Below, piece by piece: positions 53,792 to 63,415 of a stretch of 64,000 nt of DNA. Source of the stretch: RGIG8597 sp050872545 (GTDB lineage Bacteria > Spirochaetota > GWE2-31-10). Made by a program: the position numbers and the translations under genes. The stretch spans positions 1 through 64,000 of the forward strand of contig JBNMHA010000001.1 of assembly GCA_050872545.1 (NCBI GenBank). The letters run 5' to 3'. Numbering within the stretch: the stretch's first letter is position 1; each line of letters opens with the position of its first letter. The notes under the pieces were generated by a model that had not been told where the DNA came from, ran no database searches, and saw only the letters and a list, made by a program, of their open reading frames with translations.

Positions 53792-55153
53792 ATGAAAAAA
53801 GAAGCAGAAGAAATCAACAGTATATTAAAAAATTCATCACCTACCTTTTACTCTGTATTAAGCGAATTGGGAAAACGTCTTTACATGCCGAAAGGGATTA
53901 TTTTCCAAAGCAATCAATCAAAAAATCATGCAAATCATTATAATGCGTCTATCGGGATTGCCAAAGAAAACATCGGTTTTGACGAAAGCAAAGGCATTAC
54001 CGTAGAGAATCTTGCGCCGATGACGCTTAATTCCATAGGCAAGTATTTTACCGGATTGGGACAAAACGAAATTTTCAATTATGCACCGCAACCCGGACTT
54101 CCGGCATTGCGCGACTACTGGCATGAAAAAATTGTACGCCAAAATCCGTGCCTGAAAAGTAAAGAACAAATAAGCCGTCCTATTTTAACAGGCGGACTGA
54201 CTCATGCAATAAGTTTGGCAGCAGAGCTGTTTACCGATCCGGGCGATGAACTTTACCTTGCCGATAAATTTTGGGAAAACTATTCATTGATTTTCGATGT
54301 GAGATACCAAGTAAATCTGATTCATTATAAATTGTACAAAGATGATTACTCCGGTTTTAACCTCGAATCATTGGAAAATACTTTGCGAAAATCCAAGAAA
54401 GACAAGCTGATTATGCTGTTTAATTTTCCGAATAACCCAACAGGCTACACTGCAACTGAAAAAGAAATGGACGCAATCCGAGATATTTTAGTTCGTATTG
54501 CGGAAACTGGAAAAAAACTTGTCGTTCTGTGCGATGATGCTTATTACGGTTTATTCTACGATAAAGACATTTATCCCGGCTCAATTTTTTCAAAGCTTGC
54601 AGGCGTACATGACAACATTGTTGCTGTAAAAATCGACGGCGTATCGAAAGAATGTTACGCTTGGGGATTTCGAGTTGGTTTCATAACTTTTGCTGATAAT
54701 TTCCAATCGGAAGACGGTTACGGTGTAATGGAAGAAAAAGCAGTCGCCGGCATACGAAGTTCTGTTTCTTCATGTTCCAGCATTGCGCAGTCCGTTTTAA
54801 GCCACGCAATAAAAGATGAAGATTACCCTAAAGAAAAGGCTGAAAAATTTGCAATATTGGAATCACGCGTCGCAAAGGTAAAAGAAATCGTTTACCGTGA
54901 AGAATACAAATCTTACTGGGACGTTTATCCGTTTAATTCCGGTTATTTTATGTGCCTAAAGATAAAAAATATACCGGCAGAAACAGTCCGCAAACATGCT
55001 CTTTTCCGCTATGGATTGGGTACAATCGCATTTGACCAAGATTTGCGTGTAGCATTCTCGTGCATTTCAGAAGAAAATCTTGAAACTGTTTTCCATATCA
55101 TAGCTAAATCAATAGAAGATATTAAAAAAGGCGACATTGAAACAGGGAACTAA
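53792..55153 (+). CDS. PLP-dependent aminotransferase, class I/II
   Basis: 453 residues of fold type I. Substrate and cofactor motifs: NYAPQPGLPALRDYW, GGLTHAISLAAELF, LFNFPNNPTGYT, VVLCDDAYYGLFYD and the Schiff-base Lys in KIDGVSKECYAWGFRVGF. Close in layout to aspartate/aromatic aminotransferases, but the specificity cannot be read from the sequence. It starts 10 bp after the flavin reductase gene. Confidence 0.88.
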   Translation: MKKEAEEINSILKNSSPTFYSVLSELGKRLYMPKGIIFQSNQSKNHANHYNASIGIAKENIGFDESKGITVENLAPMTLNSIGKYFTGLGQNEIFNYAPQPGLPALRDYWHEKIVRQNPCLKSKEQISRPILTGGLTHAISLAAELFTDPGDELYLADKFWENYSLIFDVRYQVNLIHYKLYKDDYSGFNLESLENTLRKSKKDKLIMLFNFPNNPTGYTATEKEMDAIRDILVRIAETGKKLVVLCDDAYYGLFYDKDIYPGSIFSKLAGVHDNIVAVKIDGVSKECYAWGFRVGFITFADNFQSEDGYGVMEEKAVAGIRSSVSSCSSIAQSVLSHAIKDEDYPKEKAEKFAILESRVAKVKEIVYREEYKSYWDVYPFNSGYFMCLKIKNIPAETVRKHALFRYGLGTIAFDQDLRVAFSCISEENLETVFHIIAKSIEDIKKGDIETGN

Positions 55154-55159
55154 TTAATA

Positions 55160-55732
55160 ATGAAAGTAAGCATAAGAATTAAAAATGAAGATTGGAAACG
55201 CGACCTTCAAGAAGCAGCGATGAATACTATCAATAAAAAATGGAATGAAGGAAAAGAGCTGACCGAAGAACTGCTGCGAAAATACATAATAAGTGAACAT
55301 TCGCCTATTCGTGCAGTGGAACTGAGAATTACCCTTTATGAAATTCCAAGCCCGAACAGCGTTCACTTTGCTCGTCATGTTCATTCAGTTCCTTATGTTA
55401 CCACACACCGCCCGGACAGAACAGGTCAAGAACGCAGCGTAAATGACACATGCACACATATAATGGATGTAAATATTCAAGCACTGATTGACATGGCACG
55501 AAAACGCCTTTGCATCGGGAAAGTAGACAAAGTAACTTATGCTTATATGCTGGAAATAAAAAAAGAGCTTATTGCAATGGGAAGTTACTACAAAGTAATC
55601 GGTGAATGTTTAGTACCAAACTGCGTGTACAGAGGCGGCTGCCCGGAATTCAAATCATGTGGGTTCTGCAGCAAATATACCGAAACAGGAATTGCTGAAC
55701 GTTACAAAAAATACAACGACGAGTTATCATAA
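55160..55732 (+). CDS. ThyX-like (FAD-dependent thymidylate synthase superfamily) protein, phage type
   Basis: 190 residues. EHSPIRAVELRITLYEI, HFARHVHSVPYVTTHRPDRTG and QALIDMARKRLC resemble the ThyX-like proteins I recall from Gram-positive phages, which also end in a CVP.C.YRG.CPE.K.C cluster. Here that reads C-x4-C-x5-C-x5-C-x2-C near residues 155-175, a likely metal site. The canonical RHRxxSxNExSxR motif is not intact, so thymidylate synthase activity is doubtful. It follows the aminotransferase gene by six bp. Confidence 0.5.
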   Translation: MKVSIRIKNEDWKRDLQEAAMNTINKKWNEGKELTEELLRKYIISEHSPIRAVELRITLYEIPSPNSVHFARHVHSVPYVTTHRPDRTGQERSVNDTCTHIMDVNIQALIDMARKRLCIGKVDKVTYAYMLEIKKELIAMGSYYKVIGECLVPNCVYRGGCPEFKSCGFCSKYTETGIAERYKKYNDELS

Positions 55733-55989
55733 TCTTTCATCACCACGCAGCCTTGCAAAATTCTCTTTGACTGCATACTTTTTCCCTTAATACAAATTCA
55801 CTTTTTTTTCTTAAAAAGTTATAAAGCATACAAAATTTTTTAGGCATTCGAGCTTTGTCTCATTTTTGTTTTTATGAAAATGTAAAAAATGAGAAATTGA
55901 AATAATTTTGTTTATAAACTCTCGTTCTGCTTTAAACCACTTTTTATAACAAAGAAACATGTGAAAACTAATGCAAAAAGAGGCTTTTT

Positions 55990-58902
55990 ATGAAACTTGG
56001 ACTTGACATTGGCTCTACTACAATAAAATGTACAGTTTTGGATGATGACAATAAAATTGTTCATCAATCATACGACCGACACTATTCACGAATAATAGAA
56101 CAGGCAAAAATACTTTTTAATGACCTGTCAAAGAAGTTCCCCGATGCCGAAATGAAAGTTGCAGTTTCGGGTTCCGCCGGAATGGGAATTGCCGACAGTC
56201 TGAATCTTCCTTTTATACAAGAAGTTTATGCTACAAAAGTTGCGGCTGAACATTTTGCCCCAGAAACGGACGCAATCATTGAACTCGGCGGCGAAGACGC
56301 AGAAATTCTTTTTCTGACCGGGAATTTGGAAGTCAGAATGAACGGCTCTTGCGCCGGCGGAACAGGTGCATTTATAGACCAAATGTCTACACTGCTGAAT
56401 CTGACTGTAGCACAAATGAATGAAGAGGCTGCAAAAGCGCAAAAAGTTTATACAATAGCTTCCCGGTGCGGAGTTTTTGCGAAGTCCGATATTCAGCCGT
56501 TATTAAATCAAGGTGCATTAAAAAGTGATATTTCGGCAAGTATATTTGCCGCCGTTGTTAATCAAACTATTGCTGGACTGGCTCAAGGACGTCCGATTGA
56601 AGGCAACATTTTATATCTGGGCGGTCCGCTTACATTTATTTCCGAACTACGCAAAGCATTTGATGAGGCTCTCGGCAAAAAAGGTTTATGCCCGGAAAAC
56701 TCCCTTTACTTTGTAGCTTTAGGAAGTGCAATGCAAGCTTCTACATCAATAAAGTTATCTGATGTCGCAGAAAGAATCAGCCATTACAAAGGCAATTGTG
56801 CCTCATCTACAACATTGCCGGCACTTTTCAAAAATGAAGCGGAATACCACGAATTTGCTACTCGCCATGAAAAGGACAAAGTTCCGTGCAGAGACCCAAA
56901 TTCTTATACCGGAGACGTTTTTTTAGGAATTGACGCCGGTTCTACTACTATCAAAATGACCGTAATAAATACGGAGCGTGAAATCCTGCTGACAAGTTAT
57001 CAGTCCAACAGCGGAAATCCGATTCCTTTGGTGTTAAAATTTTTGGAAGATTTCTACAAGAATCATCCGAATTTGCATTTGGCAGGAGCTGCGGTTACAG
57101 GTTACGGAGAGGAAATTATTAAAAATGCCTTTCTGATTGATGAAAATATTGTTGAGACAGTAGCTCATTTTACTGCCGCAAAAGCATTTTTGCCCGATGT
57201 AGAATTCATTATAGATATAGGCGGTCAAGATATTAAATGTTTTAAAATTGCCAACGGAACAATAGACAATATTTTCCTTAATGAAGCATGTTCCTCCGGC
57301 TGCGGTTCATTTTTGCAAACATTTGCAAGTGCGCTCGGATACTCAATTGCAGATTTTGCGAAATTCGGACTGAAAGCCGACCACCCTGTAGATTTAGGCT
57401 CACGCTGTACGGTTTTTATGAATTCATCTGTAAAACAAGCCCAAAAAGACGGCGCAACAATCGAAAATATTTCAGCCGGGTTGTCTATAAGCGTAGTAAA
57501 AAATGCACTTTACAAAGTAATACGAGTAGGTTCGGCAAATGAACTCGGAACAAAAATAGTAGTTCAGGGCGGAACATTTTTAAATGATGCCGTACTTAGA
57601 GCTTTTGAGCAAGAACTAGGCGTAAATGTTGTTCGTCCGTCATTATCCGGGTTGATGGGTGCATACGGTGCGGCTCTTTACGCTGCCGAACATGTAAAAA
57701 ACGGCACAACCGTACTTTCTGCAGAACAATTAAAAACATTTAAACATGAAGTAAAAGCTACGACCTGCGGGCTTTGCAGCAACCACTGTCAACTTACCAT
57801 AAACACATTCGGAAACGGCAGAAAATTCATCGGCGGCAACAGATGTGAACGCCCGGTAACAAAGCGCGATTCAATCAACAATTTGGACATGTACCAATAT
57901 AAACTTGAATTACTGCAAAATTACTGCAAGCCACAGACAAATCCGGGCAAGCGTGGAAAAATCGGAATTCCTATGGGGTTGAATTTTTATGAATTGCTTC
58001 CGTTCTGGTATGCATTTTTTACATCATTGGGTTTTGAAATTGTAACATCTCCTGTATCAAACAGAACTTTGTTTTTGGATGGGCAGCACACGATTCCGTC
58101 CGATACAGTTTGTTTCCCGGCAAAACTACTGCATGGTCATATCAAAGCATTAGCAGATAAAGGAATAAAAAGAATTTTTTATCCTTGTTTGTCGTACAAT
58201 TTAAATGAAAAACTTGGAGACAATCATTACAACTGCCCTGTTGTAGCGTATTATCCGGAAGTTATTCACGCAAATATGCCGGAAATCAAACAAATAGATT
58301 TCAAATACGATTACTTAGGAATTCACCGAAAAAAAGATTTTCCTAAGAAAGTTCTGCCAATTCTGCAAGATTGGGCAAAAGACATTAAACTTAAAGAAGT
58401 TCAAAAAGCTGCGGACAAAGCATACGAAGCGCATGAAAATTATTTAGCTAAAATTCGTGCAAAAGGTTGGGAAATGATTAACGAAGCCAGAAGCAAAAAA
58501 ATGCCTATCATCATCCTTGCCGGCAGACCGTACCACATTGACCCGGAAATTAACCATGGAATTAACAGATTGCTTGCAGCCTGCGGTGTCGCGGTAATAT
58601 CGGAAGATGTCGTAAGCGACAAAGTAGAGCGTTTCCCGACTGCGGTACTGAACCAATGGACTTATCATTCAAGATTGTACGCTGCAGCTAAGTACATCGG
58701 AGATGTAAAAGACATGAATTTAATTCAGCTGGTTTCATTCGGCTGCGGAGTTGACGCAATCACTACAGATGAAGTACGAAGTATCCTTGAAGAAAAAGGA
58801 AAAATCTATACACAATTAAAAATCGATGAAATTACAAATCTGGGTGCGGTAAAAATCAGACTGCGAAGCCTTTTTGCTGCAATCGGTCACAAGGAGAGTT
58901 AA
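55990..58902 (+). CDS. 2-hydroxyacyl-CoA dehydratase activase-like protein (two ASKHA domains + DUF2229)
   Basis: 970 residues. Two actin-fold ATPase halves are visible, MKLGLDIGSTTIKCT at the N-terminus and GIDAGSTTIKMTV at about 315. Each has its cluster Cys motif: NGSCAGGTGAFIDQM and NEACSSGCGSFLQTF. TCGLCSNHCQL (about 595) and a DUF2229 region follow. This is the ATP-driven electron donor of the BcrAD/HgdC family. Its dehydratase-like partner is the next gene, five bp away. Confidence 0.85.
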   Translation: MKLGLDIGSTTIKCTVLDDDNKIVHQSYDRHYSRIIEQAKILFNDLSKKFPDAEMKVAVSGSAGMGIADSLNLPFIQEVYATKVAAEHFAPETDAIIELGGEDAEILFLTGNLEVRMNGSCAGGTGAFIDQMSTLLNLTVAQMNEEAAKAQKVYTIASRCGVFAKSDIQPLLNQGALKSDISASIFAAVVNQTIAGLAQGRPIEGNILYLGGPLTFISELRKAFDEALGKKGLCPENSLYFVALGSAMQASTSIKLSDVAERISHYKGNCASSTTLPALFKNEAEYHEFATRHEKDKVPCRDPNSYTGDVFLGIDAGSTTIKMTVINTEREILLTSYQSNSGNPIPLVLKFLEDFYKNHPNLHLAGAAVTGYGEEIIKNAFLIDENIVETVAHFTAAKAFLPDVEFIIDIGGQDIKCFKIANGTIDNIFLNEACSSGCGSFLQTFASALGYSIADFAKFGLKADHPVDLGSRCTVFMNSSVKQAQKDGATIENISAGLSISVVKNALYKVIRVGSANELGTKIVVQGGTFLNDAVLRAFEQELGVNVVRPSLSGLMGAYGAALYAAEHVKNGTTVLSAEQLKTFKHEVKATTCGLCSNHCQLTINTFGNGRKFIGGNRCERPVTKRDSINNLDMYQYKLELLQNYCKPQTNPGKRGKIGIPMGLNFYELLPFWYAFFTSLGFEIVTSPVSNRTLFLDGQHTIPSDTVCFPAKLLHGHIKALADKGIKRIFYPCLSYNLNEKLGDNHYNCPVVAYYPEVIHANMPEIKQIDFKYDYLGIHRKKDFPKKVLPILQDWAKDIKLKEVQKAADKAYEAHENYLAKIRAKGWEMINEARSKKMPIIILAGRPYHIDPEINHGINRLLAACGVAVISEDVVSDKVERFPTAVLNQWTYHSRLYAAAKYIGDVKDMNLIQLVSFGCGVDAITTDEVRSILEEKGKIYTQLKIDEITNLGAVKIRLRSLFAAIGHKES

Positions 58903-58907
58903 TTCTT

Positions 58908-60215
58908 ATGAAAGAAAATATAACAGATGATGTAAACAATAGACTGCGTGACAGTCAGGGAAGAGTTCTTTTCACAAAAGATATGAAAGATTTCACCATT
59001 TTGATTCCGATGATGCTTCCTATTCATTTTACACTGATAAAAAATGTTTTTAATCACGCCGGTTACAATATGGAGCTGCTGACAAACACCGGACCTGCCG
59101 TAGTACAGGAAGGGCTGAAATATGTTCACAACGACACATGCTATCCGGCATTGCTGGTTATCGGGCAGTTAATAGATGCACTAAAAAGCGGAAAATACGA
59201 TGTAAACAAAACAGCGTTAATCATTACACAAACCGGCGGAGGCTGCCGTGCATCCAACTACATCCACCTGCTGCGTAAAGCATTAAATAAAGCCGGATTC
59301 GGTTTTGTTCCGGTAATTTCGCTTAACATCGGCGGCTTGGAAAAAAATGCCGGCTTCAAATTGACAATTCCGATTCTACGCCGAGCAATTGCCGCATTAG
59401 CTTACGGTGATGTGCTTATGACATTGAATAATCAAGTAAAAGCATACGAGGACAATCCCGGTGAAACCAAAAAGCTTACAGATGAATGGGTAGCAAAACT
59501 TGCCGATGAAGTAAGCTGCGACAGAGGTTTAACAACAAAAGAAATGGAGAAAAATCTTCATGCAATAATAAAATCATTCAGTGATATTCCGCGCCATGTT
59601 GTTCCTAAAGTGAAAGTCGGAATTGTCGGTGAAATTTTTGTTAAATATTCCGGTCTGGGAAATAACGAACTGGAAGCTTTCCTTGCGTCACAAGACTGTG
59701 AAGTTATGGTGCCGGGTTTAATGGGATTTATGCTGTTCAAAATTGACAACCGACTGGAAGATATTCGACTTTACGGCGGAAGCCGCATGAAAAAAATCGT
59801 AGTTTCCATATTAATGCAATTCTTTACAAAGATGGAAACTCTTATGATTGATATTTTCAAAGATTATCCAGAATTTATTCCGCCTTCATCATATAAGCAC
59901 ACAAAATCATTAGTAAAAGGAATGATCGGCTACGGAAATAAAATGGGCGAAGGCTGGCTTCTTACCGCCGAAATTCTCGAACTTATTGAACTAGGTTATG
60001 CAAATGTTGTTTGTACGCAACCTTTCGGATGTCTGCCAAATCATATTTGCGCAAAAGGTATGATTCATAAAATCAGAGAAAGATACAATGACGCAAATAT
60101 TGTCGCTGTAGACTACGACCCGGGCGCAACAAAAGTTAATCAGGAAAACAGAATAAAGCTCATGCTTTCTATTGCACGGGAAAATCTCGCAGGAAAAAAT
60201 AAAACTCATGAGTAA
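58908..60215 (+). CDS. 2-hydroxyacyl-CoA dehydratase-like protein, partner of the activase
   Basis: 435 residues, the C-terminal part of what is a single ~1400-residue protein in many anaerobes. Motifs: HNDTCYPALLVIGQ, TGGGCRASNY and VVCTQPFGCLPNHICAKG supply the Cys expected for a 4Fe-4S cluster. AAGGAGAG lies before ATG. No HgdA or other catalytic subunit is adjacent, so a true dehydratase role is unproven; the pair may work on another substrate. Confidence 0.8.
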   Translation: MKENITDDVNNRLRDSQGRVLFTKDMKDFTILIPMMLPIHFTLIKNVFNHAGYNMELLTNTGPAVVQEGLKYVHNDTCYPALLVIGQLIDALKSGKYDVNKTALIITQTGGGCRASNYIHLLRKALNKAGFGFVPVISLNIGGLEKNAGFKLTIPILRRAIAALAYGDVLMTLNNQVKAYEDNPGETKKLTDEWVAKLADEVSCDRGLTTKEMEKNLHAIIKSFSDIPRHVVPKVKVGIVGEIFVKYSGLGNNELEAFLASQDCEVMVPGLMGFMLFKIDNRLEDIRLYGGSRMKKIVVSILMQFFTKMETLMIDIFKDYPEFIPPSSYKHTKSLVKGMIGYGNKMGEGWLLTAEILELIELGYANVVCTQPFGCLPNHICAKGMIHKIRERYNDANIVAVDYDPGATKVNQENRIKLMLSIARENLAGKNKTHE

Positions 60216-61473
60216 ATTATATTTAGTAAAAGCCGGAACAAACGAATCTTTTGAAGTTCAAGACAACTGCACTGTAGGAAGGGAAGCATCAAATGAAATT
60301 GTGCTTTCTTCTTCCTACATCAGCAAGTACCACTGCAAACTGACAAAGAAAGAAAATGTTTGGCTGCTAAGCGATTTAAATTCCACAAACGGAACATTTT
60401 TAAACGGTGAAAAAGTCACTCACACTACTGTACTGCGCGACAAAGATACGATAATGCTCGGTTGCAGCGATTTCACTTACAATGTGAAAGTTGACAATGA
60501 CATTGAAATCCCGGAAATAAAAACGACTGTTCTGAATAATGAAAATATTGAGATTCTGCAGCATAATGAAAAGCCGCAGACTTTTTCAGAACACTTCAAA
60601 CTGACCAATAATGCAAATCATGACAAACTTTTATACATTTTAGTTCCGTCTGTTGCCGGGATATTTCTGCTTTTCCTAATTATCGCAAGCATTATCGGGT
60701 ATTTTAAACAACCGAAAGCTGATGAAAAAAATACTGCGGCTGCCAATGTAATTGTCCGCAATGAACACACCGCTTTGGGAACCGGCATTACTCAAAATCA
60801 GCAAGTAACGCTTCCTGAAAAAGAAAAAATGCATTACATCGAGGATTTTATCGTAGAACGATTGATGAAACTCGGTGAAAAGCGTGAAAACATCACAACC
60901 GATATGATTACCAGAACAATTTATTACATGGAATATTACAGACAAGGACAAACTTTTTATGACAGAATGGAAAAGCGCAAAAAGTACGTGCAGATTATCG
61001 AAGATGAACTGAAAAAAGTTAATTTGCCTGCAAGTTATTCTTTTATTCCTTTTGTTGAATCCGGATACGAACCTGAAGCATACAATAAAAAATCTGGAGC
61101 AAGAGGGATGTGGCAGTTTGTCCCTGCAACAGCCAAAGAGTACGGCTTAGCAGTCACAAAAAACCGAGACGACCGTACAGATGTCCGCAAATCCGCCAAA
61201 GCCGCCGCAAGATACCTTTCCGATATGTGTGCGGTTTTCGGTAATGACGCATTTCTACTTGTGACTGCTTCATTTAATTGCGGCGATGGACGGTTGAGAA
61301 TTGCACTGAAAGAAGCCAATGCACATGACGGAGATTCCAAAAGAAAACGCTCCTTTTTTTACTTATACGATAAAAAACTGATTCCACCTGAAACAAGAGA
61401 TTATGTTTTCAAAGTCGTTGCGGCGGCTTTGCTTTCTGAATATCTTGCCCAACAGGAAATTACGGAGAAATAA
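60208..61473 (+). CDS. FHA domain - transmembrane - lytic transglycosylase fusion
   Basis: 421 residues from ATG 60208, overlapping the previous stop by eight bp; a TTG at 60172 begins deep in the upstream gene. The N-terminus is an FHA phosphothreonine-reading domain (VGREASNEIVLSSSYISKYHC, then DLNSTNGTFLNGE). One TM helix follows at about 145-170 (LLYILVPSVAGIFLLFLIIAS), and then an SLT domain with catalytic Glu in PFVESGYEPEAYNKKSGARGMWQFVPATAKEYG. The topology puts FHA inside and peptidoglycan cleavage outside. Coupling wall remodelling to Ser/Thr phosphorylation is inferred. Confidence 0.85.
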   Translation: MSKLYLVKAGTNESFEVQDNCTVGREASNEIVLSSSYISKYHCKLTKKENVWLLSDLNSTNGTFLNGEKVTHTTVLRDKDTIMLGCSDFTYNVKVDNDIEIPEIKTTVLNNENIEILQHNEKPQTFSEHFKLTNNANHDKLLYILVPSVAGIFLLFLIIASIIGYFKQPKADEKNTAAANVIVRNEHTALGTGITQNQQVTLPEKEKMHYIEDFIVERLMKLGEKRENITTDMITRTIYYMEYYRQGQTFYDRMEKRKKYVQIIEDELKKVNLPASYSFIPFVESGYEPEAYNKKSGARGMWQFVPATAKEYGLAVTKNRDDRTDVRKSAKAAARYLSDMCAVFGNDAFLLVTASFNCGDGRLRIALKEANAHDGDSKRKRSFFYLYDKKLIPPETRDYVFKVVAAALLSEYLAQQEITEK

Positions 61474-62184
61474 ATGGCTTCTTGGGAAAACTTTCTTGAT
61501 GAAAACAAAGAACTTGTTGATTCTATATTTACACACTTAAAGGAAGAAACTCGAAACGGAATTGAAATTACACCGCCGAAAGAACTTAGGCTGCGCTTTA
61601 CATCACGTCAGCTTTCATCGGTAAAAATATTAATTTTAGGACAAGACCCGTATCCGCAATCCGGCGTAGCTACAGGACGAGCGTTTGAAGTAGGAACGCT
61701 GCATTCTTGGTTCGACAGCTTCAGAAATACATCGCTGAAAAACATTGTCCGTGCAATTTACGCTGCTGGAAATGACAGAATTTTGAAATTCAATGAAATT
61801 TTGCAGGAAATAAAAGCCGGCAATTTTAAAATTCTTGCGCCAAACGAACTATTTGCAGCACTTGAAGCGCAGGGCGTTCTGTTTTTAAACACCGCATTCA
61901 GCTGCCGAGTCGGTGAACCGGGTTCACACATAAAACTTTGGGAACCATTTACCGCTAAATTGCTTTCATTTATATCAAAAGAAAACCCGGAAATTCTCTG
62001 GTTCATCTGGGGAAGCATTGCCGAAAAGCAAACGCAAAATCTTTCCATTAAGAAACTGGTGTCATCACATCCTATGATATGCTGCAATAAACCGAAAGAT
62101 TTTCTGTTTGACGTAAATATGTTTAAGCAAACAAAAGACTTAATCTGCTGGACAGGAATACACGATCAGTGCATTAATGATTAA
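61474..62184 (+). CDS. ung: Uracil-DNA glycosylase, divergent family 1 type
   Basis: Removes uracil from DNA. 236 residues with Asp58 in GQDPYPQSGVATGRAFEV, GVLFLNTAFSC, ILWFIWGSIAEKQ and SSHPMICCNK. The normal GQDPYH His is a Pro here, and HPSP is HPM, so the enzyme departs from textbook Ung at both motifs. The ATG touches the stop of the preceding gene. Confidence 0.8.
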   Translation: MASWENFLDENKELVDSIFTHLKEETRNGIEITPPKELRLRFTSRQLSSVKILILGQDPYPQSGVATGRAFEVGTLHSWFDSFRNTSLKNIVRAIYAAGNDRILKFNEILQEIKAGNFKILAPNELFAALEAQGVLFLNTAFSCRVGEPGSHIKLWEPFTAKLLSFISKENPEILWFIWGSIAEKQTQNLSIKKLVSSHPMICCNKPKDFLFDVNMFKQTKDLICWTGIHDQCIND

Positions 62185-62232
62185 TCATTAGGTCTAATAA
62201 TCAATATATGATTTCACAAAAGGGGGAGGAAA

Positions 62233-62823
62233 ATGAATCATATTAACAAGAAATTTTTATCTATTATAATTCTTCTAACGGCTTTTTGTGCCAACGCAAT
62301 CGAGATTGTAAATCCGGAATCACCGAAAGAACCGGAAGCAGAAAAGAAAAACATCACAAAAAAACAATACAACATCGAGTTTAAAAAACAAGACGGGCTT
62401 TTTTACCGCGGCTATACAGAAAGCATGACAGGTTTTTATCTTGACAAACTGACTTGGGACGGCAACAGCGAGGGAAATCAGGCGAAACTCATAGATTTTG
62501 TGAAATCAATCAATATTAAAGGCTACAAAATGAGTAAACGAACAGCCGAAAATTTGTCACTCGTATATTATATTCCGTATATTTTTGATATTGAACTGAA
62601 AAACGGCACAATAATCAAAGACGCTAAAGGCAGAATTCCGCAAATTGATTCATTTTATGTCTTTGATGAAACCGGGAAAGAAAAGTGCTTTACATATTTT
62701 ATGCGCTACTGGCTTGAAGACAAGCGGATTTTTTCCGACAACAATTCCGATGATTACGATGAAACGCCGCCTTTGCCTAAAGAACTTGTCACATTCATCG
62801 AATTCGGTACGACAAAGAAATAA
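62233..62823 (+). CDS. Exported protein of unknown function
   Basis: 196 residues with a signal peptide ending in FCANA (about residue 22). A Lys/Glu/Pro-rich segment is followed by an alpha/beta-looking domain (GLFYRGYTESMTGFYLDK, VKSINIKGYKMSKRTAENL) with no known motif. GGGGGAGGA precedes ATG. The next gene is 12 bp downstream. Confidence 0.75.
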   Translation: MNHINKKFLSIIILLTAFCANAIEIVNPESPKEPEAEKKNITKKQYNIEFKKQDGLFYRGYTESMTGFYLDKLTWDGNSEGNQAKLIDFVKSINIKGYKMSKRTAENLSLVYYIPYIFDIELKNGTIIKDAKGRIPQIDSFYVFDETGKEKCFTYFMRYWLEDKRIFSDNNSDDYDETPPLPKELVTFIEFGTTKK

Positions 62824-62835
62824 AGGAAACAAAAA

Positions 62836-63102
62836 ATGCGACTTGATAAATATTTAAAAACCGCACTTATTTTCAAAACCAGAAGCGGCGGTGAGAAAAA
62901 TATAGAAAACGGCGGCGTTTTGCTTAACGGCAAACCAGCTAAACCGGCCTCCAATGTAAAAGAAGGCGACTTAATCACAATCCGCACTTTGGAAAAAGAA
63001 ACAACTTACAAAATTGTACAACTTCTGGAAAAAAATGTATCGCGTCAAATGGCAAAAGAAATGTACGAAATCGTAAGCGAGACAAAGTTAGATATTATCT
63101 GA
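62836..63102 (+). CDS. S4-domain RNA-binding protein (RqcP/Hsp15-like)
   Basis: 88 residues, a nearly complete S4 domain: MRLDKYLKTALIFKTRSGGEK, then VLLNGKPAKPASNVKEGDLITIR. Size and layout match the small ribosome-associated RqcP (YabO) or Hsp15 proteins that rescue stalled 50S subunits. AGGAAAC lies before ATG. Convincing S4 fold, exact role unsettled. Confidence 0.82.
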   Translation: MRLDKYLKTALIFKTRSGGEKNIENGGVLLNGKPAKPASNVKEGDLITIRTLEKETTYKIVQLLEKNVSRQMAKEMYEIVSETKLDII

Positions 63103-63127
63103 CACAAAGTCTGGAAAGTTTTTGGTA

Positions 63128-63415
63128 ATGTACGGCATAAGCGATAAAGTTCTGAATTCCATTATAGAATCAGCCATTTCTTATGAATTGGAATACGTCA
63201 TTTTATTCGGATCACGTGCAAGAGGTGATTATAAAGAACGAAGCGATATAGATTTGGCAGTACTCGGCAAGAACGCAGATATATTCGGCATTGAGGCAGA
63301 AGAAAAAATTCCTACGTTATTAAAATTTGATGTTGTAAATATGGGCAAACCAATTCAAAAAGATTTGCTTGATTCAATAAAAAAGGACGGAGTAATTATT
63401 TATGAAAAAATATGA
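63128..63415 (+). CDS. MntA-like minimal nucleotidyltransferase (antitoxin candidate)
   Basis: 95 residues from ATG 63128, with GGAAAG nine bases upstream; a TTG at 63122 is too close to that site. The core GSRARGDYKERSDID matches GSx10DxD, the active site of minimal nucleotidyltransferases. In the known MntA/HepT pairs this enzyme AMPylates and neutralises the HEPN toxin encoded next to it, here overlapping by 14 bp. Confidence 0.82.
   Translation: MYGISDKVLNSIIESAISYELEYVILFGSRARGDYKERSDIDLAVLGKNADIFGIEAEEKIPTLLKFDVVNMGKPIQKDLLDSIKKDGVIIYEKI

Noticed and set aside
55160..55732. Prophage remnant based on the ThyX-like gene
   Set aside because: No integrase, capsid, terminase or attachment repeat nearby; flanking genes are metabolic.
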